Below are positions 11,510-23,039 of a stretch of DNA of 64,000 bases, piece after piece (the stretch's first letter is position 1; each line of letters opens with the position of its first letter). Made by a program: the position numbers and the translations under genes. Source of the stretch: Siphonodentalium dalli (taxonomy: Eukaryota; Mollusca; Scaphopoda; Gadilida; Siphonodentaliidae); contig CP136065.1 of the NCBI GenBank assembly GCA_032622095.1, positions 95,799,343-95,863,342 of the forward strand, given 5' to 3'. The notes under the pieces were generated by a model. The model was not told the origin of the DNA, ran no database searches, and saw only the letters and a program-made list of their open reading frames with translations.

Positions 11510-11850
11510 TATATAATTATAATCATCTCAATTATATAATACATGCATGAGTCTAATATACCTGGTTTATATATGATAAAAGTGGCGCGATTCAAGTCAT
11601 GCATGAGGGGAGTTGCACCAAAGTCGATACAAATATATTAATAGCACTGATTCCACCAAATTAATGCACGTTCGTGTCTAATGATATGATTAATTAAATC
11701 ACATTTGGGGCCGTTTGGTTCATGGATGGCGAGAGGAGATTCACTAGCATTTATAAGAGTGTTCAATTCGCCGATATCCGACAAAGTTATATATAGTCAT
11801 CTCCCATGCCATCTCCATGTCGTTATGAGGAGTTGTTGGCATTGTAATTC
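11510..11850 (+). repeat. Duplicated segment, copy 1 (pair with 16,200-16,545)
   Basis: About 340 bp shared at high identity with 16,200-16,545: ATGCATGAGTCTAATA, GATTCAAGTCATGCATGAGG, GAGAGGAGATTCACTAGCAT, GTTCAATTCGCCGATATCC. Parts resemble H. The reading frame at 11,705-11,914 is repeated at 16,393 only because the DNA is. Confidence 0.7.
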
Positions 11851-12464
11851 ACAATCTCGACAAATGGTGAACGCATTAAGTCACTTGACCAATTATTTGA
11901 GTGTATTTTATTGAAGGGCATAGCGCTGTAGGCGTCGAACATACTAAATGTACCCCATGTTGTCATTTCCCTTGCACAAGATATAATCGAACCCCTTCAT
12001 CGTATGTGCAAGTAGGGTCTTGGTCGATGCATGCAATAGGTTAGTGTGAAATGTTCTGAACGCCCGCTGTTTTCTCCAGTGCGAGAACCGAGGTTATTCG
12101 GGTTACACCATTAATATTTTAAAACGCCGGGAGTGCTAGAGTAACATCCAGCTGATTCGAACTTAGGACGTTTTTTGTCTCTTCTGTAAATTGAAGATAT
12201 ATTTTGGTCGGACAATAGACAATTTTTCTTACCAATATAGTATGGTCGTTGTACGCAAAAATGGGGTTGACCCAGAAAAATTGTTAAAGAAGCGATCTTG
12301 GTGTCATTCAACGCGGGATAATCTCTGGTACAACATATCCAAAATCCGCTTTGGGGACAATCCAGGATCCAAGATGGCGTCCAACATGGCCGCTCTTAGT
12401 CAAAAGAGAGCCTGGTTGAGAAATTATTCGATTATAATGAGAACAAATATTGCCATATGTATAC
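11851..12464. other. Unassigned sequence
   Basis: Contains reading frames of 66 codons (12,111-12,311, minus) and 113 codons (12,191-12,532, plus) that overlap each other. Neither shows a domain I recognise, and the plus one runs into the duplicated H block, so I do not call a gene. Confidence 0.5.
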
Positions 12465-12705
12465 AAATAACTTTAAGGGTACAATCGAGATGGCACCAAG
12501 GCGGTCTGACAGTGGTAACTTTTTACGAGTAAGATAATGGTCAGGGTTAAACTTTTTCTAAAGTGACGTTATTGATACGTGGAATATAAACGTGTGATTT
12601 AAAGACGCGAAATTCGTGCCGTTTGTGTGAGAGATGGGGGGGGGGGGGGTAATAAATATGATAATAATTTGTTCAGTTGCCGAATACCACCAAACTTATT
12701 TCGGC
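12465..12705 (+). repeat. Duplicated H-family block, copy 2
   Basis: Near-identical to 11,270-11,470, including the G-run position (G14 at 12,636-12,649). The ~1.2 kb spacing suggests segmental duplication or two insertions of the same family. Confidence 0.65.
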
Positions 12706-13135
12706 CAATTTGGCCGTTTACTTCATGGCTGTTTTTCATTTGACGTGTGTGTCGGATCTCACGTGTGTGTCGGGATAATTGATGTGGAGGATTTATGTAA
12801 ATGTTAGCCCAAACTACATTTCCAAGTAACGATGGTTTTGTTGTTTATTTTGAGGAATAATACCGCGTCAGATGAATTCATCCCAAATATGTTAACAGTT
12901 GTCGTGTCAAACATTCGGCAGTAGGTTAGCGTTATTTAGTATTTGTGGATGTCCTTTAACATGGGGAAAATAGACTACTGCGCTTGAACGAGCATGTGAA
13001 TTTGTCGTGTTTAATGTATAGCAACTTGATAATCAATAACAGAGGCATTCTCTGTCAAATGAGGTCGATACCAATTGGGGAACTTTGTAAATTAAATTAC
13101 GCGTAAACCAGCGTAAACGTATACCTGCTGCAAAT
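12706..13135. other. Unassigned sequence
   Basis: Two copies of ACGTGTGTGTCGG near 12,744-12,774; otherwise nothing recognised. Confidence 0.4.
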
Positions 13136-13139
13136 AGAA

Positions 13140-13235
13140 AAAGTGCCGGAATCGGCGTACTCGCCCCAGGGCTAACTCGCCCCAATCGATGTGGCCAACT
13201 CGGAATAAAAGGCCAGCTCGGACTAAAAGATGTAT
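13140..13235. repeat. Phrase-repeat cluster, ACTCG motif
   Basis: GTACTCGCCCCAGG, TAACTCGCCCCAATCG, CCAACTCGGAATAAAAG and CCAGCTCGGACTAAAAG follow one another within 80 bp. Same style as the clusters at 1690, 2321 and 43,021. Confidence 0.45.
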
Positions 13236-13394
13236 ACGGGATGTTATATGGCGTTTGGTCCGTTGTATTGATATTTGGTGTATATGTCCGGGCTGGGACG
13301 TGGAATACAACAACGTTTGAATTGTTTTTAAATTTACAAATTTGTTGATTTTATTCATTTTTTGTTTTCGTTCTGAAACACACTATAAAGTGTA

Positions 13395-13712
13395 TATAAT
13401 ATAATAACGAACACGAGACATACATAATTTATAAACTGTTAACAAAAGATATCAAATTCAATACATGACAAAGATGACTCAGTGGAGTTTATAATATAAA
13501 GTGAACATAAAAACATTGAGGTAAGAATCTTTTTAAGGAATGCAACTTTATTTAATGATAATAAACACATAAATTAAAATAACAAACATGAGACATACAT
13601 GATTTATAAACTGTTAACAAAAGATATCAAACTCAATACATGACAAAGATGCCTCAGTGAAGTTTATAAAATGAACATAAAAATATTAAGGTAAGAATAT
13701 TTTTAACCATTA
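13395..13712 (+). repeat. 177-bp tandem duplication
   Basis: GAGACATACATAATTTATAA, ACTGTTAACAAAAGATATCA and CATGACAAAGATG occur at about 13,412 and again about 177 bp later, with few differences. Confidence 0.75.
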
Positions 13713-13724
13713 CTAAACCGTTTA

Positions 13725-15075
13725 GCACAGTCCACTTCACTCATCCGATCATCACCAAACTTCACATTTATCTTGATATTGATCTATCAGATGAGAGCTA
13801 TCAAATATTTTTTTAATTTTATAGGAAAAAATGGTCGCCAGCGGCCATATTGCATTTACGTTATATGTTATCGCGTCATGTCGATATCTAGTATTACTTA
13901 GAAATTTCACCTTTCCAGATTCATAATTGCTCCATTGACTGTAACAGATGGAATTATTCCCCTCTTCGGATAGAGTGTCACTGAAACTTTATTTTGTCAG
14001 ACTGTCTGTATAGTCACTGATTATATATGGCAATAATCTGTAATAAGATGTGGCACTATTTTATTTTATATTTACATGCAGTGCTGTTTTTATACAATTC
14101 TAACCCCCACCCCCCTAGATCATCATGTGATCGACCATACATCGCGCGAGGACCTGGTTGAATTAAGGGGGGTTTTTATGGATAACTTGTCCTCAAGCTA
14201 GATTATACTTATGACATTTAATGGCATGTTTCTAACGTGGCGGGTTAGATATTCTTGAGACACCACCACTCTTCAATTCACACCAAGTTCTCAGCTGTCA
14301 TATTCGGATATTAGAACCCATAGCCATGATATATGGTTTATGTTGTGTATACTAGTAATATTGTTATTTTCAGTACCTTTATATACCAGTACTCTGTATA
14401 ACAATGCATATAAATTAATCCATGTATACATGTATATTGATTCAACGGATTCAGTGGTTTTGTCCATCAGTCTATCAAATTTGCGGGGAAAACATGGCCA
14501 CAAGCTGTACACCCTGCTAAATTTCGAATTTGAATCAATTGGCTCACCCTGCAGCCAGCTTTTATTGGAGAACTTTTTCTCATGTGGATATTTTGGGTCA
14601 CCGCTAGATGTGAGCCATATTTTGTTCTCAAACTGTCCTTGTGAAGACATCACTGCCAGCGGTGATCTTGAATTTTACTATTTTTATGGCTAAATAATTT
14701 GGTTGATCCTACAGACGACACCCCTTGTCCGATCGTCACCAGATTCCACAATGATCTTCTGGATAACCAGGGTGAGAGTAATCTAATTTTCCCGAATTTC
14801 GTTAAAAAACATTACCACAGGCAGCAATTTGGTATCTTACTGTTTGATCCTCTTTTGTATGACTGAATTGTTTAGCAACTGTACAGACATATCCCTCATC
14901 TGATAGTCACCAAACTTCATATTGATCTTCGGGCTGACAACTAGATGGGAGCTATCGAATGCTTTGAAATTTTTTGGAAAACATTGTCGCCAGCAGTCAT
15001 CTTCTATTTTGGTTTTTATATACATGTATATCTCTTCATTCGGATAGCCAGTATTACGTAGGTACTTCAACTTTC
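13725..15075 (+). repeat. Diverged repeat units with CACCAAACTTCA and GCCAGC landmarks
   Basis: Three or more diverged units share a CCGATCATCACCAAACTTCA-like start (13,745; 14,730; 14,905), a GGATGAGAGC-like middle, and a GGAAAAaATGGTCGCCAGC-like block (13,825; 14,480; 14,975). The two overlapping reading frames at 14,291-14,693 on opposite strands lie inside this block and are not supported as genes. Confidence 0.45.
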
Positions 15076-15256
15076 CGCATTCCTGTCATCATTTGAAATA
15101 TAAAACTTTACCTGATACATGCACCCTTCAAATTTTTTTTCGTCGTATCTATTTTAATGACCCGTATGGTATTACTGATACAGATATATTTGTCAAACAT
15201 TTCTTTGTACAATATACAGGTATTTAGTTTGTAACTAAATCTAGAAATATATAATA

Positions 15257-15750
15257 GTAGCTGGTGGACCCGACTTCGTCCGGGATGTTCCCCTCTGATT
15301 TTCGGAGAATTGCGCGATATAACCTTGAATTGATCATTTTAAAGGTGAACGTCATGTCGGGTCACGATTTGACCCGTCCAAAACACTCCCCGGACAAAAG
15401 TCACGACAAAAGTACCTGTCGAAATCCGCCCGGCTTTACCAGATTTGACCTTGAATTGACAATTTTGAATCAGGTCAGGGTCATGATTTGACCCACCCGA
15501 AACACCCCTGGGACAAAAGTAACAGTATATATGTATTAAATTCGTTGAAATACTTCCGTTTTACCAGATTTGACCTTGAATTTATCTTTTTGAATGTCAA
15601 AGTCAGGTCGGGATCAAGATTTGACCCGTCCAAAATACTCCCTGGAAATAATTTCCCCTAGGTATCAAATTTCGTCAAATCTGTCCGGCAGTTTTCCCGG
15701 CCATAGCTAACAGACAAACAGACAGACAAATGTCCAAAATATATATTAAA
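15257..15750 (-). mobile_element. Helitron-like element (degenerate), tandem member 1
   Basis: In minus orientation it ends near 15,257 with CCCGGACGAAGTCGGGTCC and then CCAGCTAC (CTAG changed to CTAC) before T. Its other end has (CAGA)n and TTTTGGACATTTGTCTGTC. It abuts the next member directly at 15,750/15,751. The body has repeated TTTGACC phrases. No coding sequence. Confidence 0.5.
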
Positions 15751-16134
15751 CTAGCTGATGTTCTCGACTTCGTTCAGGCTATTTAGGGATTTGTTTGTGA
15801 TCGCCTCCATCTGGACAGTACCCAGTATATACAGCGTCTGGCCAAACTATTGTTCAATTGGTCCAGAAACATGCCTATATCACCACGTTCGAGAACATGG
15901 TCCCACGTGAAATTGGATCCGTCCATATTGCTCCCGGGATCGAAGTAGTCCTACACACAAATTTTTAGTCGGATCGGTCAAGGTCCAGAAACATGCCTAT
16001 GAGCGAGGTCAAGTTGACACGTTAAATACCAAATCCGAATCGGATCAGTCGAGCAGTGTTAGAGTCTATAACACATACACACATGCATTCATGGGTACAC
16101 ACATACATGCAGACAGGTGTTCCAAAATGTATAA
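15751..16134 (-). mobile_element. Helitron-like element, tandem member 2
   Basis: Its 3' end on the minus strand is CATCAGCTAG, followed directly by the 5' end of the neighbouring member. Its own 5' end is near 16,134, next to TACATTTTGGAACACCTGTC. The tail carries short ACATAC and CAGACAG motifs. Confidence 0.5.
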
Positions 16135-16199
16135 TCAATAGCTACAACAATTCTATGGTAGATAGTTCACGGCCGACCTGACGCATGCATCTTAGTTTT

Positions 16200-16545
16200 C
16201 TTGTATATAATCATCTCCATTATACAATGCATGCATGAGTCTAATAGACGTGGTTTATATATGGCACAAGTGGTGCGATTCAAGTCATGCATGAGGGGAG
16301 TTGCGACAAAGTCTATATAAATATATTAATAGCACTGATTCCACCAAATCCATGCACGTTCGTCTCTAATGACATGATTAATTATATCACAATTGGGGCC
16401 GTTTGGGTATTGGATGGGGAGAGGAGATTCACTAGCATATATAAGAGTGTTCAATTCGCCGATATCCAACAAAGTTATATATATTCATCTCCCAGGCCAT
16501 CTCCATGTCGTTATAAGGAGTGGTTGGCATTCCAAGCATTACAAG
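16200..16545 (+). repeat. Duplicated segment, copy 2 (pair with 11,510-11,850)
   Basis: High identity to 11,510-11,850 in the same orientation, 4.7 kb away and still inside the foldback interior. Confidence 0.7.
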
Positions 16546-16689
16546 TATATTTATATCAATCTATTTAAGAGCTACATATATATTCATTCAAACTGAGGGA
16601 CCTTGAATCGTCAGAGGATTGCATATTAGAATGGCTCATGTATATATTATAACACGATTGAGTCTGTCTCATTCAATATAGTTTCCACA

Positions 16690-17429
16690 AAAACAGTTAC
16701 AATTGACAAGAGCTATGGAAATGTAGTGCAAAAATAGTGGTAGCAGTGTGCAGTCAAATGTGGTTACTTCTGAGATAAAGGAAAACGCAGTCCGTAGCAC
16801 ATGACTTTTCAGGATCCTCTGACAAGTGTATATCTGCCCGATACAGAGGATTTCTTTCATATTTAGAACAGACGCATCGACTAACATAAACAATTCAAAA
16901 TCTCGCTGTGTCGGACACATGTAGCTGCTATATACATGCATAACATCATTTCTTTTAAACTGAAAATGATTAGCCAGTATATATATATATAGCACCAGAA
17001 CAGAGGAGCACCTGGACATATCTTTAAGACATCTGTATCTTCATGAAGATGTGATAAACTAGATTGATTGATTGATACATCTCTATGTAAAACACAATTG
17101 TCGTCTTTTATTGTTTCGAACTAATGTGTTTATGGTGTTCATGTTTCATGCTATAACGTCTGAATTATACGCAGTTGTAAATAAATAAATACTTCTATAT
17201 TGTGGGAGGGAATAAACTCGATAAACAAAATTATAATCGCTCTGATCTGACAAGGTGGGCCCTACTTATATTCCAAGTGTAAGAATCATGTTTTGTGATG
17301 CCATTTTGATATACAATTTATGAGAATACGTGTAACACTTTGAGAGCACGAGTATTCTCTATTCCCACCAAATATCCACAGAGGGTTTCACATCACTTTA
17401 ACCTGGGCAACGCCGGGTAACCCTGCTAG
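16690..17429 (+). mobile_element. R-family element with Helitron-like 3' end, copy 1
   Basis: Matches 21,690-22,481 over about 740 bp (landmarks GTGCAGTCAAATGTGGTT, GCCCGATACAGAGGA, CAGTTGTAAATA, AGAGGGTTTCACAT). It ends CAACGCCGGGTAACCCTG then CTAG (17,426-17,429) followed by T, as in Helitrons. The 5' boundary is uncertain because similarity fades near 16,690. The minus-strand frame at 16,669-17,019 is not conserved in copy 2, so no gene is called. Confidence 0.5.
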
Positions 17430-17431
17430 TA

Positions 17432-18451
17432 ATTCATATATACCGCTATAAGGGATAGGGGTGGTAGCAACTGATTTATAATAAATCATATAAACCGGTA
17501 TTTCTTATTGTAAGGATTAGTTAGGGATGTTAGTCTCTGATTTATAGTAATTCATGTATACCCGCCATTACGTATTAGAAGGGGTAGGGGTGCTACCACT
17601 GATTTATAATAATTCATATATACCGGGATTACTTATGATAAGGGATAGGGGTGGTATAGCCTCTGATTTATAGTAATTCATATATACCAGTATTCCTCAT
17701 TATAAGGGATAGATGGTTGTAGCCTGTGATTTGTAGATTTATAGTAATTCATATATAACGGTATTCCTTATTTTTAGGGGTAGGGGCGGTAGTCTCTGAT
17801 TTATAATAATTCATATAAACCGATAATTCTTTTTGTAATGGATAGCTAGGGGGTGATAGTCTCTGGTTTATAGTAAGTACTATATAAGGGGTAGGGGTGC
17901 TACCACTGATTTTTAACAATTCATATATGCATTACTTATGATAAGTGCTAGGGTTGGTATTGCCTATGATTTATAGTAATTCATATATACCTGCATTCCT
18001 TATTATAAGGGGTAGGGGTGGTGGTCTCTGATTTATAATAATGCATGTATACCGGTATTTACATGCATGGTATACACATACATGACAATTGGTTGCACAT
18101 ATAACATTTATTTGTAGCGCCTATTATAGTATATTATATACCTATATATACTATATACATCCTCATATACATGTACAAATATAGTCGCACTGCAATCACG
18201 CACATACATATACATAATTTGTACTGTAGTTTAGTATATATGTATAATATACCGGTTATATAGGCCTTTATATTTACGCGTCACCATTTTGTGACGGTAA
18301 CCGGGCTGCACCTTTAAATAAATTTACCGATGTATTAGATTCGACGCGACGAAGATGCGTCCGTCTGAAACAAAATTTACCGCAGTCGCGTCACCGACGG
18401 ATTTAATACAATTAGATTCGAGTCGACAAAAATCCGTCGTTTGGAACGGGC
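17432..18451. mobile_element. Truncated, inverted Harbinger-like element
   Basis: Carries the right end ATTAGATTCGAGTCGACAAA...GGAACGGGC (18,411-18,451), the GACGCATC-type subterminal DNA, the AT-rich zone (18,055-18,270) and about ten 61-bp minisatellite units (17,432-18,050). All are in reverse order relative to 9456-10,845. The other inverted end is missing; it stops directly at the CTAG of the R element. Confidence 0.65.
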
Positions 18452-18599
18452 ATAACCAGCTTCTCTTGTGCACGTTAATATCGGCGTAGCCCGAGTTCCT
18501 GCCAGCCGGAGGAAACCCGGGCTAACATCTGCTCAGGGAAAGATCACAACAATAATTGTCAGCCCGATAAATCCATTTATGGCAACGAAAATTGCCTTT

Positions 18600-19565
18600 A
18601 AATTGCCGAGAAACAGCGGATGAGTGACTATGGATCACCACCAGGTTGAGCTACAACGTTATTGCCGCCAGGACGCGACGGCTAACGTAATCGGGACCTG
18701 GTCCACATCAATAACATGGCCACAATACGTCTATGTACCAAGTTTCGTCCCGATCTGCCGATAAACAGCGGATGAATGACGATGGACCACCATCAGATTG
18801 AGCTACAATGTAATTAACGTCAGGACGCGACGTTTGACGTAATGGGGGCCAGGTTCAAGTTAATAGCATGGCCATAGTACTTCTAGGTACGAAGTTTCGC
18901 TCATATCTGCCGAAAAACGGCACAGCTGTGACGAGTGACCAATATCAAGTTGAGCTACAACGTCATTAACGTCAGAACGCGACGTCTGGGGTAATTGGGA
19001 CCAGGTCCACATAAATAACATGGCCACAATACGTCTATGTACCAATTTTCCAACTGATCTGCCGATAAACTGCGGAGGAGTGACGAGGGACCATCATCGA
19101 GTTGAGCTATAACGTCATTAACGTCAGAACGCGACATCTGATGTAATGGGGACTAGGACCAAGTTAATAACATGGCCATAGTACTTCTAGGTACGAAGTT
19201 TCGCTCATATCTGCCGAAAAACGGCACAGCAGTGACGAGGGACCAATATCAAGTTGAGCTACAACGTCATTATTGTCAGAACGCGACTGAGGTAATCGGG
19301 ACCAGGTGCACATAAATAACATGGCCACAATATGTATCAAGTTTCGTCCCGATCTGCCGATAAACAGCGGATGAATGACGATTGACCACCATCAGATTGA
19401 GCTACAATGTCACGTCAGGACGCGACGTTTGACGTAATGGGGGCCAGGTTCAAGTTAATAGCATGGCCATAGTACTTCTAGGTACGAAGTTTGGCTCAGA
19501 TCTGATGAGAAACGACGCAGCAGTGACGAGGGACTAACATCAAGTTGAGCTACAGTGTCATTAAC
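18600..19565 (-). repeat. Right arm satellite of the foldback element
   Basis: Inverted copies of the 151-bp units of 2630-4930, about six, again alternating (AGTACTTCTAGGTACGAAG at about 18,870, 19,175 and 19,471; AATACGTCTATGTACCAA near 18,727 and 19,027). The arm is less than half the length of the left arm. The inner border with the Harbinger fragment lies in 18,452-18,600, where I see nothing else. Confidence 0.75.
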
Positions 19566-19654
19566 GTCCACCACACAAACAATTACACAAAAAACATTGC
19601 ATTTACTATATACGATTTTATTAAGTCCAAACCCGCCTTTGAAACTGACTAAAT

Positions 19655-19878
19655 ATTGTTGCTACAAAACTCGACGAGTATTACTACAAAACTCGTTAGC
19701 TTGTTTTTTACTACAAAACTCGTCGATATTTTACTACAAAACTCGTAACCTGAAATTACTACATAACTCGTCGATTTTACTACAAAATTCGTGAGCTACC
19801 ACAAAACTCGTCGATTGTTACTACATAACTCGTGAGCTACCACAAAACTCGTCAGTTACTACATAACTCGGCGTAACA
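19655..19878 (-). repeat. Right terminal motif array of the foldback element
   Basis: Inverted copy of 2321-2545 with a few substitutions, ending CATAACTCGGCGTAACA at 19,878. Confidence 0.7.
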
Positions 19879-19883
19879 GGCAC
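19879..19883. repeat. Target-site duplication GGCAC, right copy
   Basis: Matches 2316-2320; the H repeat continues from here (GGCACTAAATTTGATAAG). Confidence 0.7.
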
Positions 19884-21600
19884 TAAATTTGATAAGAATT
19901 TGTTTAGTCGCCGAATACCACCAAATTTATGCACAATCATCTTCATGATAAGAGGAATCTAATTGTGTGATCTAATTATGTCAAAAGTGACGTTATTCGA
20001 GTCAGGGTGCACTTAATGGGAGGGAGCACCACACCTGATAAAACAATATTTCAACGCCGATTTCCACCAATTAGATAAACATTCTTCTTCATGACTCAAT
20101 GAATCTATTGATGCCGTTTGGACAAGCGATGGGGGGGGGGGGGGGGGGGGGGGGGGGACTAAATTTGATAAGATTTGTTTAGTCGCCGAATACCACCAAA
20201 CTTTTGCACAATCATCTTCATGATAAGATGAATCTAATGGTGTGATTTAATTATGTCAAAAGTGACGTTATTCGAGTCAGGGGTGCACTTAAGGGAAGGG
20301 GGCACCACAATTGATAAAACAATATTTCGACGCTGATTTCCACCAATTTGATAAACGTTCTTCTTCATGACTCAATGAATCTAATCGTGTGATTTAAAGA
20401 TGCCAAATTGGTGCCGTTTGGGTGAGAGATTTACCACCAAACTTATACACAATCATCTCTATGATATCAGGAGTCTAATTGTGTGGCTTAAAGATGCCAA
20501 TAGTGGGGCATTTCGAGCCAATGGTGCATTGAGTGGGAGAGGGACACCAAAATTTATAAAAGTTGTTTTTTTGTCGATTTCTACCACATTGATAAATATT
20601 CTTCTCGGTGATTCAAGGAATCCCACCATGTGGTTTAAATTGGTGTGATTTGGGTGAAAGATGGGGGCACTCAATTTGATATGAATTTGTTTAGTCGCCG
20701 ATTTCCACAAATTTTAAAAATAGTCAACTTCATAATGATTCTAATTGTGTGGTTTAAAGATATCCAAAGTACCGCCGCTTGAGTCAAGGATAAGGAGTGG
20801 AGGGTCTCCACAACTGGTAAAAATATGTTTAGCGTCAATTTCCACCAAATTCATAGACGCTATTCTCCAATGATACGAGGAATCAGATCGTGTGTGTTAA
20901 AGTCGCCACATTTGGTGCCTATAATTGCGAATGTTGTCTGCCGTGTTCTGTATAACTTCACGATGGACCATCTAGATGACAAAGGGGTCAAACAGGCATA
21001 TCTGTTTACGAGAAAGATAATGGTTCGGGTTAAAATTTTCTAAAGTGACGCGCTGTTGGTAGCAGGGGCAGAAAAGGGGGAAAGCAGAAAAAATGATTAA
21101 ATATTTGTTGTTGTCAATTTCCAAACTTATACATAATCATCTCCATGATATGGCACCGCGTTCGAGTTAGGGGTGCACGGAGGGGAAGAAGGGCACCAAC
21201 GTTTTTAGCGCTGATTTCCACAAAATTGATACATATTCTTCTCCACCATACAAGGAATCTATTCGTGTGATTTAAAGAGGCCAAATTTGTGTTGTTTGGA
21301 TGAGAGACGGACACTCTAAATTTAATAAGATAATCATCTCCGTGATATCAGGTGTCTAATTGACATGGTTAAAATATGTCAAAAGTTCGAGTCATGAATG
21401 GGGAGTAGAGGGTTACCAAACTTGTTTAGCACTAATTTCCACCAGTGGTACGAGGAATCAAATCATGTGGGTTAAAAGACACATTTGGTGCCGTTTGGGC
21501 CAGGGCGGATATATATGGGGCACTAACATCAAAATGTTTTAGGTCGCGAAGTTTTAGTGGTGAAAGAAATCCGCACACTTACGGCAAATCTAATTGTGAT
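19884..21600 (+). repeat. H-family tandem block
   Basis: Diverged tandem units of about 135 bp, arranged roughly as pairs. Landmarks are TTTGTTTAGTCGCCGAATAC, CACCAAACTTATACACAATC, ATGATA(T)GAGGAATCTAAT, GTGTGATTTAAAGA and CCAAATTGGTGCCGTTTGG. Reading frames here (for example 20,400-20,710 and 20,825-21,043) change frame between units and are not genes. Confidence 0.7.
20131..20157. repeat. Poly-G tract (27 G)
   Basis: Longest homopolymer of the window, inside an H unit at the site where other H copies have 4 to 14 G. Confidence 0.9.
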
Positions 21601-21689
21601 TTAAATGGCTGATAAACTCGTCGACAAGGCGAAATGGCTTGAAGTTGTATGCCTAACTGGCTGATCCACCGAGCCGCTCCCCACTCGAG

Positions 21690-22481
21690 ATACAATTTGT
21701 CAAGAGAGATGGAAATGCATAGACGGCCTGTTCAAAAATAGTGGCCAATGTGCAGTCAAATGTGGTTTCTTCTGTGATAAAAGAAAGTAGCACATGACTT
21801 CAGGACCCCCCATGGCATCTGACAAGGTACATGTGCCCGATACAGAGGACTTTTTCATTTTTTAAGAACAGACTCATGGCCTAAAATAACATATTAAATT
21901 CTCGCTCTATAGCTGATATATAGCAATATTTAATTTAAACCGAGAATAATTAGCCACGCAGTATAGACCATGAACATAGGAACACCTCCACATGTCTTTA
22001 AAACATCCCTATCTTCATGGATATATGATAGCCAGGTGTCCCCAAAATCTTAGTCTAACCCACTAGATTGATTTATACATCTCTATATAAAACCCAATTG
22101 TAGTCTTTTCTTTTTGCGAACTAAAGTGTTTATGATGTACATGTTTTGATCCCAATAAAATTATTAAAACAAAAACAAAGGTCAATTCCAACCACGTCGA
22201 CTGTATGGTTTAATGATAACTTCTGAAGTACGCGCAGTTGTAAATAGATAATTTATTTGTAGGACTGGGTGGGACGAACTAATCGCGATAATCAAAATGA
22301 CAATCATTCCGAGTAATTATATTCCGTGTATAAGAATGACGTTTTGTGATGCCATTTGGATATAAAATTTATGAGAATACGTGTATTATTTTGAGCAAGT
22401 GTATTCTCTATCCCAACCAATTCTCCACAGCAGAGGGTTTCACATAAATTTAACCTGTGCAACGCCGGGTAACCCTGCTAG
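21690..22481 (+). mobile_element. R-family element with Helitron-like 3' end, copy 2
   Basis: Second full-looking copy of R. It ends GCAACGCCGGGTAACCCTG and CTAG (22,478-22,481), followed by T. No protein-coding potential shared with copy 1. Confidence 0.5.
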
Positions 22482-22482
22482 T

Positions 22483-23035
22483 GTTCAATAAACCCATTGA
22501 TTTCGCCCGATATCGTTTGGCAACTTCGGAGATAATTTGGCTACAAATATTTTCATTTGACAGTATATTTTGATCCACCGCGGAGAGTGTTTGTGTGATG
22601 TTATACGTTATATATCAGGAAAAAGCACGAGCGTTGGCTGCGAAAAAGTATTGTTTGTCTAGTAGCGAATGTATTGAGCCAATTCCGCAAACTAAACGAT
22701 CAAGTATACGCGAATAAACATTCGTATATGAAGTGGCATGAATATTAAAAGCCTATTTCAGCGTTGTGAATACATTGCAATGTTTTTTAAATTAAGACAG
22801 TATTGTCGATCAACCGAATGCTTCGAGTTGTTCAGAATACAGGAACACTGATTGAATATTTTTTGTGATGGAATGAGGACAGAACTTATGCATACATATA
22901 TACAGAGTAATAGCACGAATCAGAGCGGGTGCACCCGTTGCCGGACTAATCAGAACCCCTTGCCCCTGCGTTTGGTACTAATATAACAAGGACGAGTGAT
23001 TGAGATGCACACGGTATAGAGTGATATTGGTCCAT
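22483..23035. other. Unassigned sequence
   Basis: Nothing recognised. Confidence 0.4.
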
Positions 23036-23039
23036 TTTG

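Larger units (their letters stand above)
2321..19878. mobile_element. 17.6 kb foldback-type transposable element
   Basis: Both ends are inverted copies of each other. The left begins TGTTACGCCGAGTTATGTAG, and the reverse complement of the right begins identically; about the first 400 bp match with only scattered differences. The arms continue into a 151-bp satellite of unequal length (about 2.3 kb left, 1 kb right). A 5-bp duplication, GGCAC, flanks the element, and the interrupted H repeat rejoins cleanly across it. The interior (4.9-18.6 kb) contains older repeats and no recognisable transposase, so it is non-autonomous or a composite that captured host DNA. Foldback elements are known for long, internally repetitive inverted ends. 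The TGT...ACA termini and 5-bp duplication would also fit integrase-type transposons such as Ginger, but that link is only inferred. Alternative: two separate elements brought together by rearrangement; the matching duplication argues against it. Confidence 0.65.

Noticed and set aside
14291-14693. Overlapping 117- and 120-codon frames on opposite strands
   Set aside because: They lie in a diverged repeat block, with no domain or splice context; both cannot be genes.
2321-19878. Polinton/Maverick identity for the large element
   Set aside because: The size fits, but there is no polymerase, integrase, protease or capsid sequence, the duplication is 5 bp rather than 6, and the ends are satellite-rich.
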